Source: Cephalopachus bancanus (lineage: Eukaryota; Chordata; Mammalia; Primates; Tarsiidae). From it: a stretch of DNA of 64,000 nucleotides. Positions within the stretch are counted from its first letter, which is position 1. Each line of letters opens with the position of its first letter. Below are positions 23,663 to 36,061 of the stretch, piece after piece. Under the pieces are notes generated by a model. It did not search any database. It was not told the DNA's origin and saw only the letters and a program-made list of their open reading frames with translations. The stretch lies in assembly GCA_027257055.1 (NCBI GenBank), contig JAPVLO010000402.1, positions 1,240,001 through 1,304,000 on the forward strand, written 5' to 3'. The translations under genes and the position numbers were made by a program.

Positions 23663-26600
23663 TTAGATTTAAGAGGTACCTGTGCAGACTTGTTACATGG
23701 GTATGTTGCATGATTGGGAGGTTTGGGCTTCCATTGAAACCATCACCCAAATAGTGAACATGGTAACCAATAGGTAGTTTTGACCCTTGCCCCTTCCATC
23801 CTTTCCTGCATTACGAGTTCCCAATGTCTGTTGTTCCCATCCTAATGCCCATGTCTGCTCAGTGTTTAGCTCCCACTTGTAAGTGAAAACATGTAGTATT
23901 TGTTTTTCTATTTCTGTGTTAGTTTGCTTAAAATAATTTATTACTGCTGCATCCACATTGCTTCAAGGAACATGATTTTGGTTTTTTTTATGGCTATGTA
24001 GTATTCCATGGTATATATGTACCACATTTTCTTTTTCCAGTCCACTGTTGCTGGGCACTTAAGTTGTCCATGTCTTTGCTATTGTGAATAGTGCTGTCAT
24101 AAACACATGAGTCCAGGTGTTCTTTGGGTAGAACAATTTATGCTTTTTTTGGGTATACATCCAGTAATAGAATTGCTGGGCCAAATGGTAAATCTATTTT
24201 CAGTTCTTTGAGAAATCTCCAAACTGCTCTACACAGGGACTGAACTAACTTACACTCCCACCAACAGGGTATGAGCATTTCCTCTTCTCTAACCTCATCG
24301 CCATCTGTTGATTTTTTACTTATTAATGATAGCTATTCTGAATGGTGTGAGATGGTATCTCATTGTGGTTTGATTTGCACTTCTCTGATGGTTAGTGATG
24401 TTGAACATATTTATATGTTTGTTGGCCACTTGTATGTCTTCTTTTGAGAAGTGTTGGTTCATATTCTTTGCCCACTTTTTAATAAAGTTATTGTTTTTTT
24501 CTGTAAATTGTTCAAGTTCCTTATAGATACTAGCTATTAGGTCATTGCAGGATGCATAGCTTATAGATATTTTCTCCAATTCTGTAGGTTGTCTATTTAC
24601 TCCGTTGATAGTTTTTTTTTAAGTGTTATTTTAATAGCTTTAGGGGGTACAAATAACTTTTGGTCTAGACTGTAAGTGTACTCTCCACCCCCATCTGTGT
24701 ATATCATACCCAATAGGTGATTTTTTCTCCCTCAGCCCTTCACCCCTTCAGAGTCTCTAGTGTCCTTTATTCCATTCTCTATGACTTTGTGGATCCTTGA
24801 TTTAGCACTCACTTGTAGTGAGAACATGCAGTGTTCGGTTTTCTGTTTCTGTGTTAATTCCCTTCAAATGATGTTCTCCTATACCATGCAAATTGCTGCA
24901 AAAGACATCATTTCATCGTTTTGATGACTGAATAGTATTCTATAATATATATATGCTACATTTTCATTATCCACTGATTGACTGATGGACATTTAAGTTG
25001 ATTACACATCTGTGCAATTGTGGATTTTGCTGTGATAAACATGCAAGTGCAAGTGTCTTTTTCATTTAACGACCTCTGTTCCTTTGGGTAGATACCTATT
25101 AGTGGGATTGTTGGATCTACATTTAGTTCTTTGAGAAATCTTCATACCGATTTACAAAGAGATTGTACTGATTTACACCGCCACCAACAGTGTATAAATG
25201 TATCCTTTTCTCCACATTGGCGTTAGCATCTTTTTTCTTTTTTTTAAATGATGGCCATTCTGACTGGTATAAGGTGGTGGTATCTCACTGTGGTTTTAAT
25301 TTGCATTTTCCTGACAATTAGTGACACTGAGCATTTTTTCATATGCTTGTTGGCCATTTGTATATTTTCTTTTGAGAGATGTCTGTTCGTGTTGTTGACC
25401 CACTTTTTAATGGGGTTATTTGCTTTTTTCTTGTTAATTTGCTTGAGTTCTTTGTAGATTCTGGATATTAGTTCTTTGTCAGATATGTAGTTTGGGAATA
25501 TCTTCCTCCATTCCATGGATTGTCTATTTGATAATTTCTTTTGCTGTGCAGATGATTTTTATTTTAAGTCTCACTTTTTATTTATTTATTTTGCATTTGT
25601 TTGGGGGGGTTAGCTATAAATTATTTGCCAAGACCAATGTCTAGAAGAGTTTCTTCTAGGTTTTATTCTAGAATTTGTAGGGTTTTAAGTCTGACATTTA
25701 AGTCTTTGACCCTGAATTAATTTTTGTATATGGAGAAAGATAGGGATTGAGTTTCATTTTTCTGCATGTAGGTATCCAATTTTTCCAGTATCAGTTTTTG
25801 AATAGGTTGTCCTTTTCCCAGTGTATGTTTTTGCCTGTTTTATCAAAGATCAATTGTTGGAAGTATTTGGGTTTATTTCTGGTTTTTCTATTCTATTCCA
25901 TTGGTCTATGTGCCACTTCTGTACCAGTACCATGCTGTTTGGGTCACTACAGCCTTGTAGTATAAATTGGAAGTCAAGTGATATGATCCCTCCAGCTTTG
26001 TTCTTTTTCTTAGGATCGCTTTGGCTATTCTGACACTTTTTTGGTCTGTATGAATTTCAGGATTTTTTTTCTAATTCTGTAAAAAATGATGTCAATAGTG
26101 CTAATAGTTTATTTTGCTTTGCAGAAGCCCTTTATTTAATTAGGTCCCACTTGTCAATTTGGGTTTTTGCTGCAACTGCTTTTTAGGGCTTAGTCATAAA
26201 TTTAGTGCCTAGGCCAGTATCCAGAAGCTATTTCTAGCTTTTCTTCTAGAATTTTTATAGTTTGAAGTCTTACATTCAAGTCTTTAATTCAGCTTGAGTT
26301 AATTTTTGTATGTAGTGAAAGAACATGGTCTGGCTTCATTCTTTTGCATAAGGTTAGCCATTTTTTCCAGCATCATTTATTGAATGGGATGCCCTTCCTC
26401 ATTGTTTCTTTATGTCAACTTTGTTGAAGATTATCTGATTGTAGTTGAATAGCTTTATTTCTGTTCCACTGGTTTGTGTATCTGTTTTTACACAAGTACC
26501 ATGCTATTTTGGTTAATATTGCCTTGTAGTAAACTTTGAAGTTGGATAATGGGATGCCTCTGGTTTTGTTCTTTTTAGCTTAGGATAGGTTGGCTATTCG

Positions 26601-27427
26601 GGCACTTTTGGCTTCCATAAGACTTTAAGAATTGTTTTTTCCTTTTCTAGATATGTGAAAAATAATGCTGGAGTTTGATAGGGATTGAGTTGACTCTGTA
26701 GATTGCTTTGGGCACTATGAACATTTTAACAATATTGGTTCTTTCAATCCATAAGCATGGAATATTCTTCCATTTGCTCATGTCATCTTTGATTTGCTTC
26801 AGCAGTGTTTTGTAATTCTCATTGTAGAGAGTTTTCACTTCCTTGGTTGTATGGATTTTTCAGGTATCTTCTTTTTTTGTGACCACTGTAAATGAGATTG
26901 TGTTCTTGATTTGCTTCTCAACTTGAACATTATTGGTGTATAGAAATGCTGCAAAAGGCTTGTCATTCCCAGAGGGAAATTGAGCCTCCTTCCTTGGAGG
27001 GGCAGTGATGCCAAGCTGCATAGGGATCAGTGACCTGTGGGCTCCACATAGACTTGGGCAATGCCTCTATGTAGTCACCAGGTAGGTCTTTATGTTCATC
27101 TGGTGGACTGAGGGAGTCATAGAAGCTCTCCTGAGACTCGGATTGTAAGGATTCGTGACAGTGGTGTGAATGCCTGGGAGTTTCTCACCCACTCACCTCT
27201 TCACTGCATTGGAGGACCTCCCGCCGTGCCGCACCAGGTTCAGCTCAGCAGGTTGTATGGTTTCAATCCTCTCTGCTTACTGTGTCCCCTCATTTCTCTG
27301 GTGAATCTCATCATGCTCTTAGACAATCTGCTTGGAGTGTTGAAATTCACTCACTGTTTTGGTTCCCTTTTGCAAGAGACGTACACACTGGCTGCTTTTC
27401 TAATTGGTCATCTTGAATCCACCCCTT
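23663..27427 (-). mobile_element. Primate-type L1 with internal deletion, split by a second L1
   Basis: Minus-strand L1 with an intact order of 3'UTR (23663-24000), ORF2 C-terminal region (24000-24609), and, after an inserted L1, further ORF2 (26094-26948: [16 protein letters not shown]). It then jumps directly into 5'UTR sequence (26949-27427). The 5' terminus carries CAAGATGACC on the sense strand, like the CAAGATGG start of primate L1s. ORF1 and the N-terminal half of ORF2 are missing at one clean junction. The element lies within the old L1M, whose sequence resumes at about 27428. Confidence 0.8.
24610..26093 (-). mobile_element. 5'-truncated L1 nested in another L1
   Basis: Starts on the plus strand with a T9 run (its A-tail), followed by the 3'UTR and ORF2 C-terminal region ([32 protein letters not shown]) and further ORF2 to about 26093. 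The host L1 reads ...CTCCGTTGATAG before it and CTAATAGTTTATTTTGCTTTG after it, so the host gene order is continuous if this piece is removed. The repeated TGATAG/TAATAG is a possible decayed TSD. Confidence 0.75.
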
Positions 27428-28042
27428 GTTCTAATTTGTATTGGATTTTCATTGACCTCTATTATGCTGTTTACTTTAAGTTTATTTTTCACGTATGTTT
27501 CTAGTATTTTAAGGTGGAAACTGAGGTCCTTGATTTGATACCTTTCCTCTTTTCTAGTATATTCAATAACAGATTTTCCTTCAAGTACTATTCTAGATGT
27601 ATCCTACAAAGTTCAATTTATTTTGCTTTCATTTTCATTTAATTTCAAATGCACTCTAATTTCCCTATTGATTACTTCATTGGCTCACATATTATTTAGA
27701 AGAATGCCATTTAGTGTCTAAATACTTGGGGATATTAAAGATAGCTTTGGCTAATGGGCTTCTCATTTAATTCCATTTTGGTCAGAGAACATACTTCGTA
27801 TAATGTAGTGCTTTCAAATTTATTGTGATTTGTTTTCTGGTCCTGAACAGAGTGATAAATAATCTGAGCATATGAGAATGTCTATTCCACTGTCATTAGG
27901 TGAAGTTGTTTTCAACTGCCAATTAGACAATTAATTATTTTTTCAGTCTTTATTATTTCTATCAATTACTGAGACAGAAGGTAGGAAATCTATGGCTATA
28001 TTGTAAATTTGTCTATTTCTTGTAGTTATTATCTGTTTTGCT

Positions 28043-28350
28043 TTTTTATTTTTATTTCTTATTATTGTTTTTAACATTTATAGTTCATACATAATTATAC
28101 ATATCTATGGGGTACAATGTGATTTTCAATGGATTGTACACATTGTATAATGATCAAGTAAGGGCAATTATTACCATCACTTTAAACATTTATCATTTTT
28201 TTGTGGTGAAAGCATCCAAAATCTTCTCTTTTCGTTATCTTGAAATATACACTACATTGTTACATGTTATACTTACTATAGTCATCCTACTATGTAGCAG
28301 AACACCAAAACTCATTCTTTTATTCTTTTTGTCTAACTTATTTGTGTAAT
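28043..28350 (-). mobile_element. L1 3'-end fragment inserted in the old L1M
   Basis: The plus strand begins with a T-rich tail, then ATACATAATTATACATATC and GTACAATGTGATTTTCAAT phrases of an older primate L1 3'UTR in reverse. The host L1M ORF2 reads up to CTGTTTTGC and resumes at AAAGCTCTATTATTAGG. It is only about 300 bp, a strongly 5'-truncated insertion. Confidence 0.7.
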
Positions 28351-29398
28351 TTAAAGCTCTATTATTAGGTACATGAAAGTTTAGAGTTGCCATGCTTTTG
28401 GGATGACTTGATACTTTCATTGTCATAGAATAATGGGTTGTTTTTATTCCTTGTAACCTTTCCTATTAAATTTACTTTTATATATAACCTATCTATCAGA
28501 CATTTTAAGATTAGTATTGGTATGGTACATTTTTATACATCTCTTTACTTCCAGTCTTTTTGTGTTTTTATTTGTTAAGTGGTTTTCATGTAGACAGCAT
28601 ATAGTTGGGTTTTGTTTTTTCATCAAACTTGGCAATATGTGTATTTTAATTTATATCTCATGTACTTAAAAAGATTGTTGATATTTGGGGGTTAAATCTA
28701 TAATCTTAATATTTGTACTTCAAAAAAATTTTCCCTGCATTATTTTTTTTTCACTTTTTGCCTTCTCTTAGATAAGTTGACCATGTTTTATAATTTCATT
28801 TTGTCACCTTTGATGGCTTATTAGATACAAATTTTAGTGATTTATACATATTAGTTATACATTTATACATTATCTATATGTAATGCTATTTGAGTGGTTA
28901 ATTACCTTATTGTTTACAGCATACATATTTAACTTTCCACTGTCTACCTTCAAATAATATTACACCACTTCATATATAATACAAGAACCCTACAATAGCA
29001 TACTTTTTCTCCCCTTTCAGCCTATATGATATTATTGTTAGACATTTTATTTCTACATATGCAAAAACCCCATAATATATTATTACTTTTGCTTTAAACG
29101 TCAACAATAATTTTTAAAGATTGAAATAAGAAGAAAAAGTAGTTATATTCATAGTAATTACCAAATTACCATTTTTACTGCTCTTTGTTCCTTTATGTAG
29201 ATTCATATTTCTATCTTGTATAATTTTTCTTCTTCATGGATGATTCTTTAACATTTCTTATAGTATAATTCTACTGCTGATGAGTTCTTTCTGCTTTTGT
29301 GTGTTTGATAAGTATTTTGCCTTTGTCTCTGAATGGTATTTTGTTAGCTGTCAAGTTCTAGGTTTACAAGATTTTTATTGTTTTTATACATTAAAGAC

Positions 29399-29418
29399 CT
29401 CTCTCTCTCTCTCTCTCT
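29399..29418. repeat. (CT)n microsatellite
   Basis: About ten CT units within the old L1M. Confidence 0.9.
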
Positions 29419-29990
29419 ATTTCTTCCTCTCCCCCCGCTTTCTCTTTCTCTCACTCTGTCTCAAACTGTTTCCAATAGAAATCTGTTCTCAAAGTACTTT
29501 TCCCACTATACCTAATCTAATGCTTCTTTTCTCTGACAGTTTTTAAGATATTTTTCTTTTTCACTGATCTTAAGCAATTTGTTAATTATGTACTTTGGTG
29601 TCTTTTCCCCATCTTTCTTGTGCTTTGGTTCATAAAGATTCTTGTATCTATGAGTTTACAGCTTTCATTGAACTTGAAAAATATTCAGTCTTTCTTTCTT
29701 TGACTATATTTTCTCCCCCCTGCCATTTCTCCTCTTCTTTTTTTGACTCTAATTTTATGTATTCTTAACTGCTTGAATTTATTCCACAATTCATTGATTC
29801 TCTGTTCATGTTTTTCAGTATTTTTTTTCTCTGTGTTTCATTTTGGATAGTTTCTATGTCTTTAAGTTCATGAACATTATCTTCCACAGAGTCTAATCTG
29901 CCATTTATCCTAGCTCATGTATTTTTTTTTATTCCAGACATCATAGTTATCATCTCTAGAAGTTTAACTTGGGTTATATTTCAAAATATA

Positions 29991-30293
29991 GACAGTACCC
30001 AACTTACAATAGTTAGACTTATGATTTTCTGAATTTCATTGTAATTTCATTGTAAGTTGAGGAGCATCTGACTTTGAAATTTGACTTATGATTTTTTGAC
30101 TTTATGATAAGTTTATCAGTATGCAATTCTATCATAAGTCAAGGAGCATCTGAGCTTACAATGATTCAACTTACAATTTTTTGACATCATGATGGGTTAA
30201 TTAAGGTAGTAAATGCATTTTCAACTTGTGATATTTTTGACTCATGATAGGTTTATTAGGACAACATAACCCAAACATAAGTAGAAGAGTACC
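29991..30293. mobile_element. Small DNA transposon (Tigger-like MITE), TA-flanked
   Basis: About 300 bp with imperfect terminal inverted repeats: the left end reads GACAGTACCCAACTTAC and the right end, reversed, GGTACTCTTCTACTTATG. TA lies directly outside both ends (29989-29990, 30294-30295), the target duplication of Tc1/mariner/pogo elements. Inside, phrases such as CAACTTACAATTTTTTGAC and GGAGCATCTGA recur in both orientations. No coding capacity, so movement would have needed an outside transposase. The family name is from memory of similar human repeats and should be checked. Confidence 0.65.
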
Positions 30294-31210
30294 TATATTT
30301 TAGCTTAAGTGTTTCTATGTATCAATTTCAATCTTTGTTTTAGCTTCTTGAGCTTATAGAATAAAGTCATAACTATCTCGATGTTCCTGTTTACTAATTC
30401 TGTTATCAGTATCATTTCTGGGTCAGTTTTAGCTGATTAAATTTTTCTTTCAATAAGACTTTCATTTTCTACTTATCTGGTTGTCCATTAGTGTCTGCTT
30501 AGTAACCACTGTGATTTTGGGTGTTTTGTTTGTTTGTTTTGTGTTTTGTTCTGGGATATCATTGGGTTACTTGAACACGGTTTGATCCTCTCACATCTTC
30601 CTTTTAGACTTTGTTAAATACAAGTCAATTTTGCATTAGGCCCAGTGTTTCCCCCCTCCCCCACTACTAAAGTAAGATACCTCCTTAGCACTCCAACTGA
30701 TGAGCCATAAATTAAAAATTTCTCAAGTCTTACTGGAAGTGATACTTATCTTGGTCCTTTCAAGTCAATTCTCTCTCATCTTTTAAATGGTTCTTTCCTC
30801 CAGCTATTAGTAGTTTCTTCACATGCAAGAGTTAATCAGCATCCAACTGAATATCGAAGGGGACATCTGTAAGTCTCTAGAGTTGACTCTCTGTGCTGCT
30901 TTCTCCTTTATGGTATACTGGCTTAGGAATTCTACCTGCCTTGGCTTCTGGAAACTCCAAGTTTGTTTGCTTCAACTTAAAGAAATCTCTAGATTCTGCC
31001 TGGTTTTTCCTTCCATACACCATGGAAACTTTCTCCTGCAGTAAGTTGAGGAAGTAATAAGGTTCATCTACTTTACTTTCAATCTCTCAAGGATCTATGA
31101 TCCTGTATCTTGAAAGTCACTTTTTCATAGACTTTCTTGGGTGTCAGTTGTTTTGGTTAAGGAGGTAAATCCAGTCCATGTTGCTCCATGTTAATCAAAA
31201 CTGAAAGTCT

Positions 31211-32211
31211 CTTGATAACCTAAATGAAATGAAATCACAAAACCTCCCCAGGTTGAAAAAAGAAGACATTGAGACTCTAAATAGACCAATAACAACCCCA
31301 GAAATTGACTCTGTGATATAAAAATGTCCAACAAAAAAGATCCCTGGACCGGATGGCTTTCCAGCAGAATTCTACAAAACGTACAAGGAGTAGCTGATAC
31401 CAATCCTATTGAAAGTATTCCAGGCAATTGAGAAAGATTAAATTCTCCCCAAATATTTTTATGAAGCTAATATCACATTGATACCCAAACTGGGTAAAGA
31501 TCCAACAACAAAGAGAACTACAGGCCAATAACCCTTATGAATATAGATGCCAAAATCCTCAACAAGATTCTAGCAAATTGGATCCAACAACACACCTCAA
31601 AAATCATCCACCATGACCAAGTAGGCTTCATCCACAGGATACACAGGTTCAACATTCAAAAGATCATAAATGTAATTAAATATATCAACAGATGTAAAAA
31701 CAAGAACCAAATGATAATCTCATTAGGTGAAGAAAAAGCTTTTGATAAAATCCAGCCTCCCTTCTTGACAAAAACCCTCAAAAACCTAGGTAGAGAAGGA
31801 ACATATCTCAAAATAGTAAGTGCCATCTACGGTAAACCTATAGCCAACACATTGCTAAATGGACAGAAACTGGAAACATTTCCTCTGAAAACCAGAACAA
31901 GAGAAGGCTGCCCATTCTCACTCCTCTTGTTCAACATTGTGTTGGAAGTTCTAGCTAGGCAATTAGACAAGAGAAGGAAATCAAGGGTATCCAAATAGGA
32001 AAAGATGAAGTTAAGTTATCCCTCTTTGCTGATGTTTTCATCCTATGTACCAAAAACCCAAGAGAATCTGTCAAAAACCTGCTTGCATTGATAAAGGACT
32101 CTGGCAAAGTCTCAGTGTACAACATAAATGTGCAAAAGACAGTTTCATTCCTCTACACCAACAGCAAACAAGCAGAGACCCAAATAAAAAGCACAATCCC
32201 ATTCTCAATAG

Positions 32212-32256
<45 letters not shown>

Positions 32257-33982
32257 TGAAATACCTTGGCATCTTACTAACCAGAGCAGTGAAAAAACTT
32301 TACAATGAGAACTTCAAAACACTGCTCAAAGAAATCCAAGAAGACACAAACAAATGGAAAAATGTTCCACGCTCATGGATAGGAAGAATCAACATTGTTA
32401 AAATGTCCATCCTACCAAAGGCAATCTACAGATTCAACGCAATACCCGTTAAGTTACCTGCATTATTCTTCTCAGACCTGGAGATGACAATACAGAAATT
32501 CATATGGAAACATAAATGACCACGAATAACCAAAATAATCTTTAGCAAAAGAAACAAAGCAGGAGATATTACACTTGCAGACTTCAAACTTTACAATAAG
32601 GCTACAGTAATCAAAACAACCTGGTATTGGGACAAGAACAGGCACATAGACCAATGGAAGATGATAGAGATTTTGGAAGCAAAGTCTCAATTTCCCAACC
32701 AGCTCATCTTTGACAAGGCCTCCAACAACAACCACTGGGGAGAGGAGAACCTATTCAATAAATGGTGCTGGAAAAACTGGCTGACCACATTCAGACTATT
32801 TAAACATGATCCCTACCTATCACCATACACAAAAGTTAACTCTAAATGGATCAAGGTCCTAAACATAAGACCTCAAACTATAAGAATCTTAGAAAACACA
32901 GGAGACACCATTATGGAAATTGGAACTGGCAACCAATTCCTATTCAGAACCCTAAATGCCCATACCTTAAGAAATAAGATAGACAAGTGGGACCTCATCA
33001 AACTAATGAGCTTCTGTAAAGCAAAAGACACCATCAAGAGAGCAGGGAGATAGCCCACAGAATGGGAAAAGTATTTGCCAACTGTATATCTGACAAAGGC
33101 CTAACATCTAGGATCTACAAGGAACTCAAATGAGCCAAAAGGAAAAAAAACAAACAGCTCCATTAAAAAGTGGGCAAAAGACATGAATAGACACTTCTCA
33201 AAAGAAGATATACAGGCAGCCAACAGACACATGAAAAAGTACTCAACCTCACTCATCATCAGAGAAATGCAAATCAAAACCACATTGAGATGCCACCTAA
33301 CCCCTCTAAGAATGGCCATCATTTACAAGCAAACAATACCATAGATGCTGGCAAGGATGCAGAGAAAAAGGAATGCTTCTACATTGTTGGTGGGAATGCA
33401 AACTAGTGCAACCTCTTTGGAATATAGTGTGGTGATTTCTGAAAGTACTAGAAATTGACCTTCCATATGACCCAACAATTCCTCTATTGGGAATATACCT
33501 GGAGGAACTCAAATCGTTCTACAAAAAAGATACCTTCACACATATTTTTGTTGTGGCTTTATCTGCAATAGCAAAAACATGGAACCAACCATGTTGCCCA
33601 TCGAAGTGGACTGGATAAAAAAAATGTGGTACATATACACAAAGGAATATTATGCAGTCATAAAGGAGGACAAACATATGGATTTCATAACAACTTGGAT
33701 AGATTTAGAATCGATCATACTCAGTGATCTATCACAGAAACACAGTACAGAGTACCGTATGTTCTCACTCATAAATGGACCTTGTTCAATTATAATACTA
33801 TAAGAAAGGGATTGTCAGTAGTGGGAAACTGTCAGGGAAGGGGTGGTGGAATTGGCAGTTGAGGGAAACTGATAGTGGAGGGAAGGTCATACCTCATCAA
33901 CAAGGGTATTCACATAATCAACGTTTATATACCTAACCCTGAATTGTACCCCACATCTTTATAATAAAAAAGTCATTAATAA
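31211..33982 (+). mobile_element. 5'-truncated L1 with ORF2 and 3'UTR, decayed TSD
   Basis: Plus-strand L1 of the same lineage as the element at 1-6008, starting inside ORF2 just before the reverse transcriptase. The readable parts include [40 protein letters not shown] and the C-terminal [15 protein letters not shown], ending at 33803. A 3'UTR with G-rich stretches, an AATAAA at 33963-33968 and an A-rich tail follow. Several stops and frameshifts disable ORF2, for example TAA at about 31319. A 13-of-14 match, AAAACTGAAAGTCT (31197-31210) against AAAAGTGAAAGTCT (33983-33996), is the TSD. The insertion sits right at the 5' end of the ancient L1M. Confidence 0.92.
32213..32254. repeat. (CA)n microsatellite inside L1 ORF2
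   Basis: About 21 CA units interrupt ORF2 between SIA and QMKYLGI, at the place where the related copy (near 1420) has an A-rich Thr-Lys-Lys stretch. The repeat happens to keep one frame open as a Thr-His string. Confidence 0.96.
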
Positions 33983-34049
33983 AAAAGTGAAAGTCTTGCT
34001 TTCACTTTTAAACTTAATAATATTGCTTAAAACATATGGACTTATAATA

Positions 34050-34200
34050 TTTTACCATGCAGATGCCTTATAAATTTTTGTTTTACCAATGTGAATAATG
34101 CTTTCATGAACATTTGTTACTATACCTTTGTTGGTATGGGACTTTTGAACTAGCATATATTCCTATTAAATGAAATAACTGAGTCAAAAGGGTTAAATGT
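34050..34200 (-). mobile_element. Possible old L1M ORF2 scrap
   Basis: The phrase around GTGAATAATGCTTTCATGAAC with downstream AATAACTGAGTCAAAAGGG resembles the reverse complement of the ORF2 C-terminal region of old L1s. It abuts the LTR at 34201. Confidence 0.5.
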
Positions 34201-34668
34201 TGTATTAGTTTGCTAGGACTACCTTAACAAAATACCACAAGCTGAGTGTCTCAAATAACAAAAAAATATTGTTTCATAGTTCTGGAAGCAAGAAGTCTGA
34301 AAGTAAGGTGTCAGCAGGTTTGGATCTTTCTGAAGACTGTGAGGGAAAATAGATTCTGTGTCTCTTTCCTTGTCCTGACTTCAAGTGGTTTGCTACCAAT
34401 CTTCGGCATTCTTTGGTTGATCTCTTCCTCTGTCTTAATGTTAAGAGAACAGGCATCTTCCCTGTATGTATGTCTGTGTTCAAATTTTTTATTTCATATA
34501 GACATTAGTCATATTGGAATAGAGGTCCACTCTTTTTCTATATGACCTCATCTTAACTAATTACAGCTGCAATTACACTGTTTTCAAATGAGTTCACATT
34601 CTGAGGTACTGGGGAGTAGGACTTCAATGTATGAATTTCAGAAGGATACAATGTAACTAATATAAACA
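34201..34668 (-). mobile_element. Solitary MLT1-type LTR (ERVL-MaLR)
   Basis: A 468-bp stretch reading on the plus strand TGTATTAGTTTGCTAGG...ACATTCTGAGGTACTGGGG...TATAAACA. On the minus strand this is the MLT1 pattern: TG start, GTACCTCAGAATGTGAA, the CCAGAACTATGAAAC region and an AACTAATACA end. Both ends obey the LTR TG...CA rule. No internal retroviral sequence flanks it, so it is a solo LTR. No clear 5-bp target duplication remains. Confidence 0.75.
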
Positions 34669-36061
34669 TATTTAAACTCCTTTATACATACTTCCCAATT
34701 GATTCTAGAAGGGTTATAATAACAGACAAATTATATATTTAACTATGCTTTATTTGCATAAATTTAAAGATTTGGGAATAAAACAAAGTTTAAAGAATTT
34801 AGAAAAGCAGTATGTTTTTCACCATAATAAAGTATTGTAAATCACCAGCTTACTGCTATATACACTCATTCTTCCATGAGTATCTTAGAAGCTTTAAAAT
34901 ATATTATAGCATTTTGCCACTTTACTCATCTGAACTCCTTAGACTCACTCTGGTCCTACTTTGGATTAGATATATGTTTTGTTTTTCAATTGTCTGTTAA
35001 TCTTACTTTAGTTTATTTAATCTGTTTCTGTTTTTCAAACTGCTTTTACGTGTAAGTGTTTTAAAACTTGTATGCCTTTCTTACAAGAAATTGAATTTAA
35101 AAGGAAATCAGCAAATGTAGTATGTGGGCCTTTCTTAAACTTAGGTAAATTCCGTCAGCAAATGCTAGTTTAGATGCATTGTCCTAATGTCTCTGGCAAA
35201 CAAAGGAAGTCACATTAGTTCAAGTAACTGCATAGTCACTGACTAGTCCCACTCACATTTCTGTTGGTATATCCTGGTCTAGGTATAACCTAAAACTGCA
35301 ATATAGAAACTCCTCCAAATTTTCTGCTGAGAATAGCACCAAAGACTGATTTACATAAGGATTTGTAATATTTGTGAAAATATTCATCATTTTGGGGGTG
35401 GAAAGATAAGAGATGAAAGTGACATAATGGTATGTTTCTCAGATATACTCCTTCCTTGTACTTCAACCCCTACAGCAATTGCCATTGTACTAGTGCTAAT
35501 GTCATCCTACTACTCTTAAGTTACCAAGATAACAAAAAATAATTCAGATCATTTATTCAACAATATTTAATAATTACTCTGTTCTCAGATTGTGACAAGA
35601 AAAGGACCTGGATTGCCTTGAAACTTAAAATCTAGTAAAAGGCAAACACTAGAAAAAATACATAAATATGATACCAATTACTAATAAAAATAATAGTGGT
35701 ATCTATGGAAGAAATAAAAGCAGAAGCTACTTGATTCAGACTGTGGAGTAGAGTAAAGGTTGTCTCAAGAAGTGACTTTAAGCTAGCAGCTAAAGAATGG
35801 GTGGACATATGCCACGATCATGAGGAAGAAAGAGCTGTGCCAGGTAAAGAAAAAGAAGTGATGAAGACACTAATGTAAGAAAGAGCTTGATACATTCAAA
35901 TAATTAAAGAATAGCGTGACTGGGATATAATAGCCATAAGAGACAAGAGAGGGTTCAAGAGGAAGGTAGAGGTATGATAATATAGGACATCATTAGGTCA
36001 TGTTTACAAATTGGGATTTTATTTTAACTCAGTGAATAGTATAAGAGGATATGAAAATATA
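34669..36061. other. No gene seen; AT-rich non-coding DNA
   Basis: No supported coding frame or recognised element. The part from about 35550 has phrases of a common ancient repeat (TCATTTATTCAACAATATTTAA) without a clear match. Confidence 0.55.

Larger units (their letters stand above)
21176..31196 (-). mobile_element. Ancient L1M, near full length, interrupted by later insertions
   Basis: Decayed L1 on the minus strand. The order is 3'UTR (from 21176), ORF2 pieces (21500-23213, 23489-23662, 27428-28042, 28351-28730), ORF1-like sequence (about 29200-29980) and a 5' region ending near 31196 with a GGAGGTAAATCCAGTCC-type phrase typical of old L1/HAL1 5' ends. No reading frame survives. Later insertions split it at 23214-23488 (SINE), 23663-27427 (L1), 28043-28350 (L1 3' end) and 29991-30293 (DNA transposon). 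Removing them leaves roughly 5.4 kb, close to one complete L1. The assignment to L1M rests on remembered family phrases; exact subfamily is open. Confidence 0.75.

Noticed and set aside
23693..23956. 87-codon minus-strand frame
   Set aside because: L1 3'UTR sequence read in reverse; not a protein gene.
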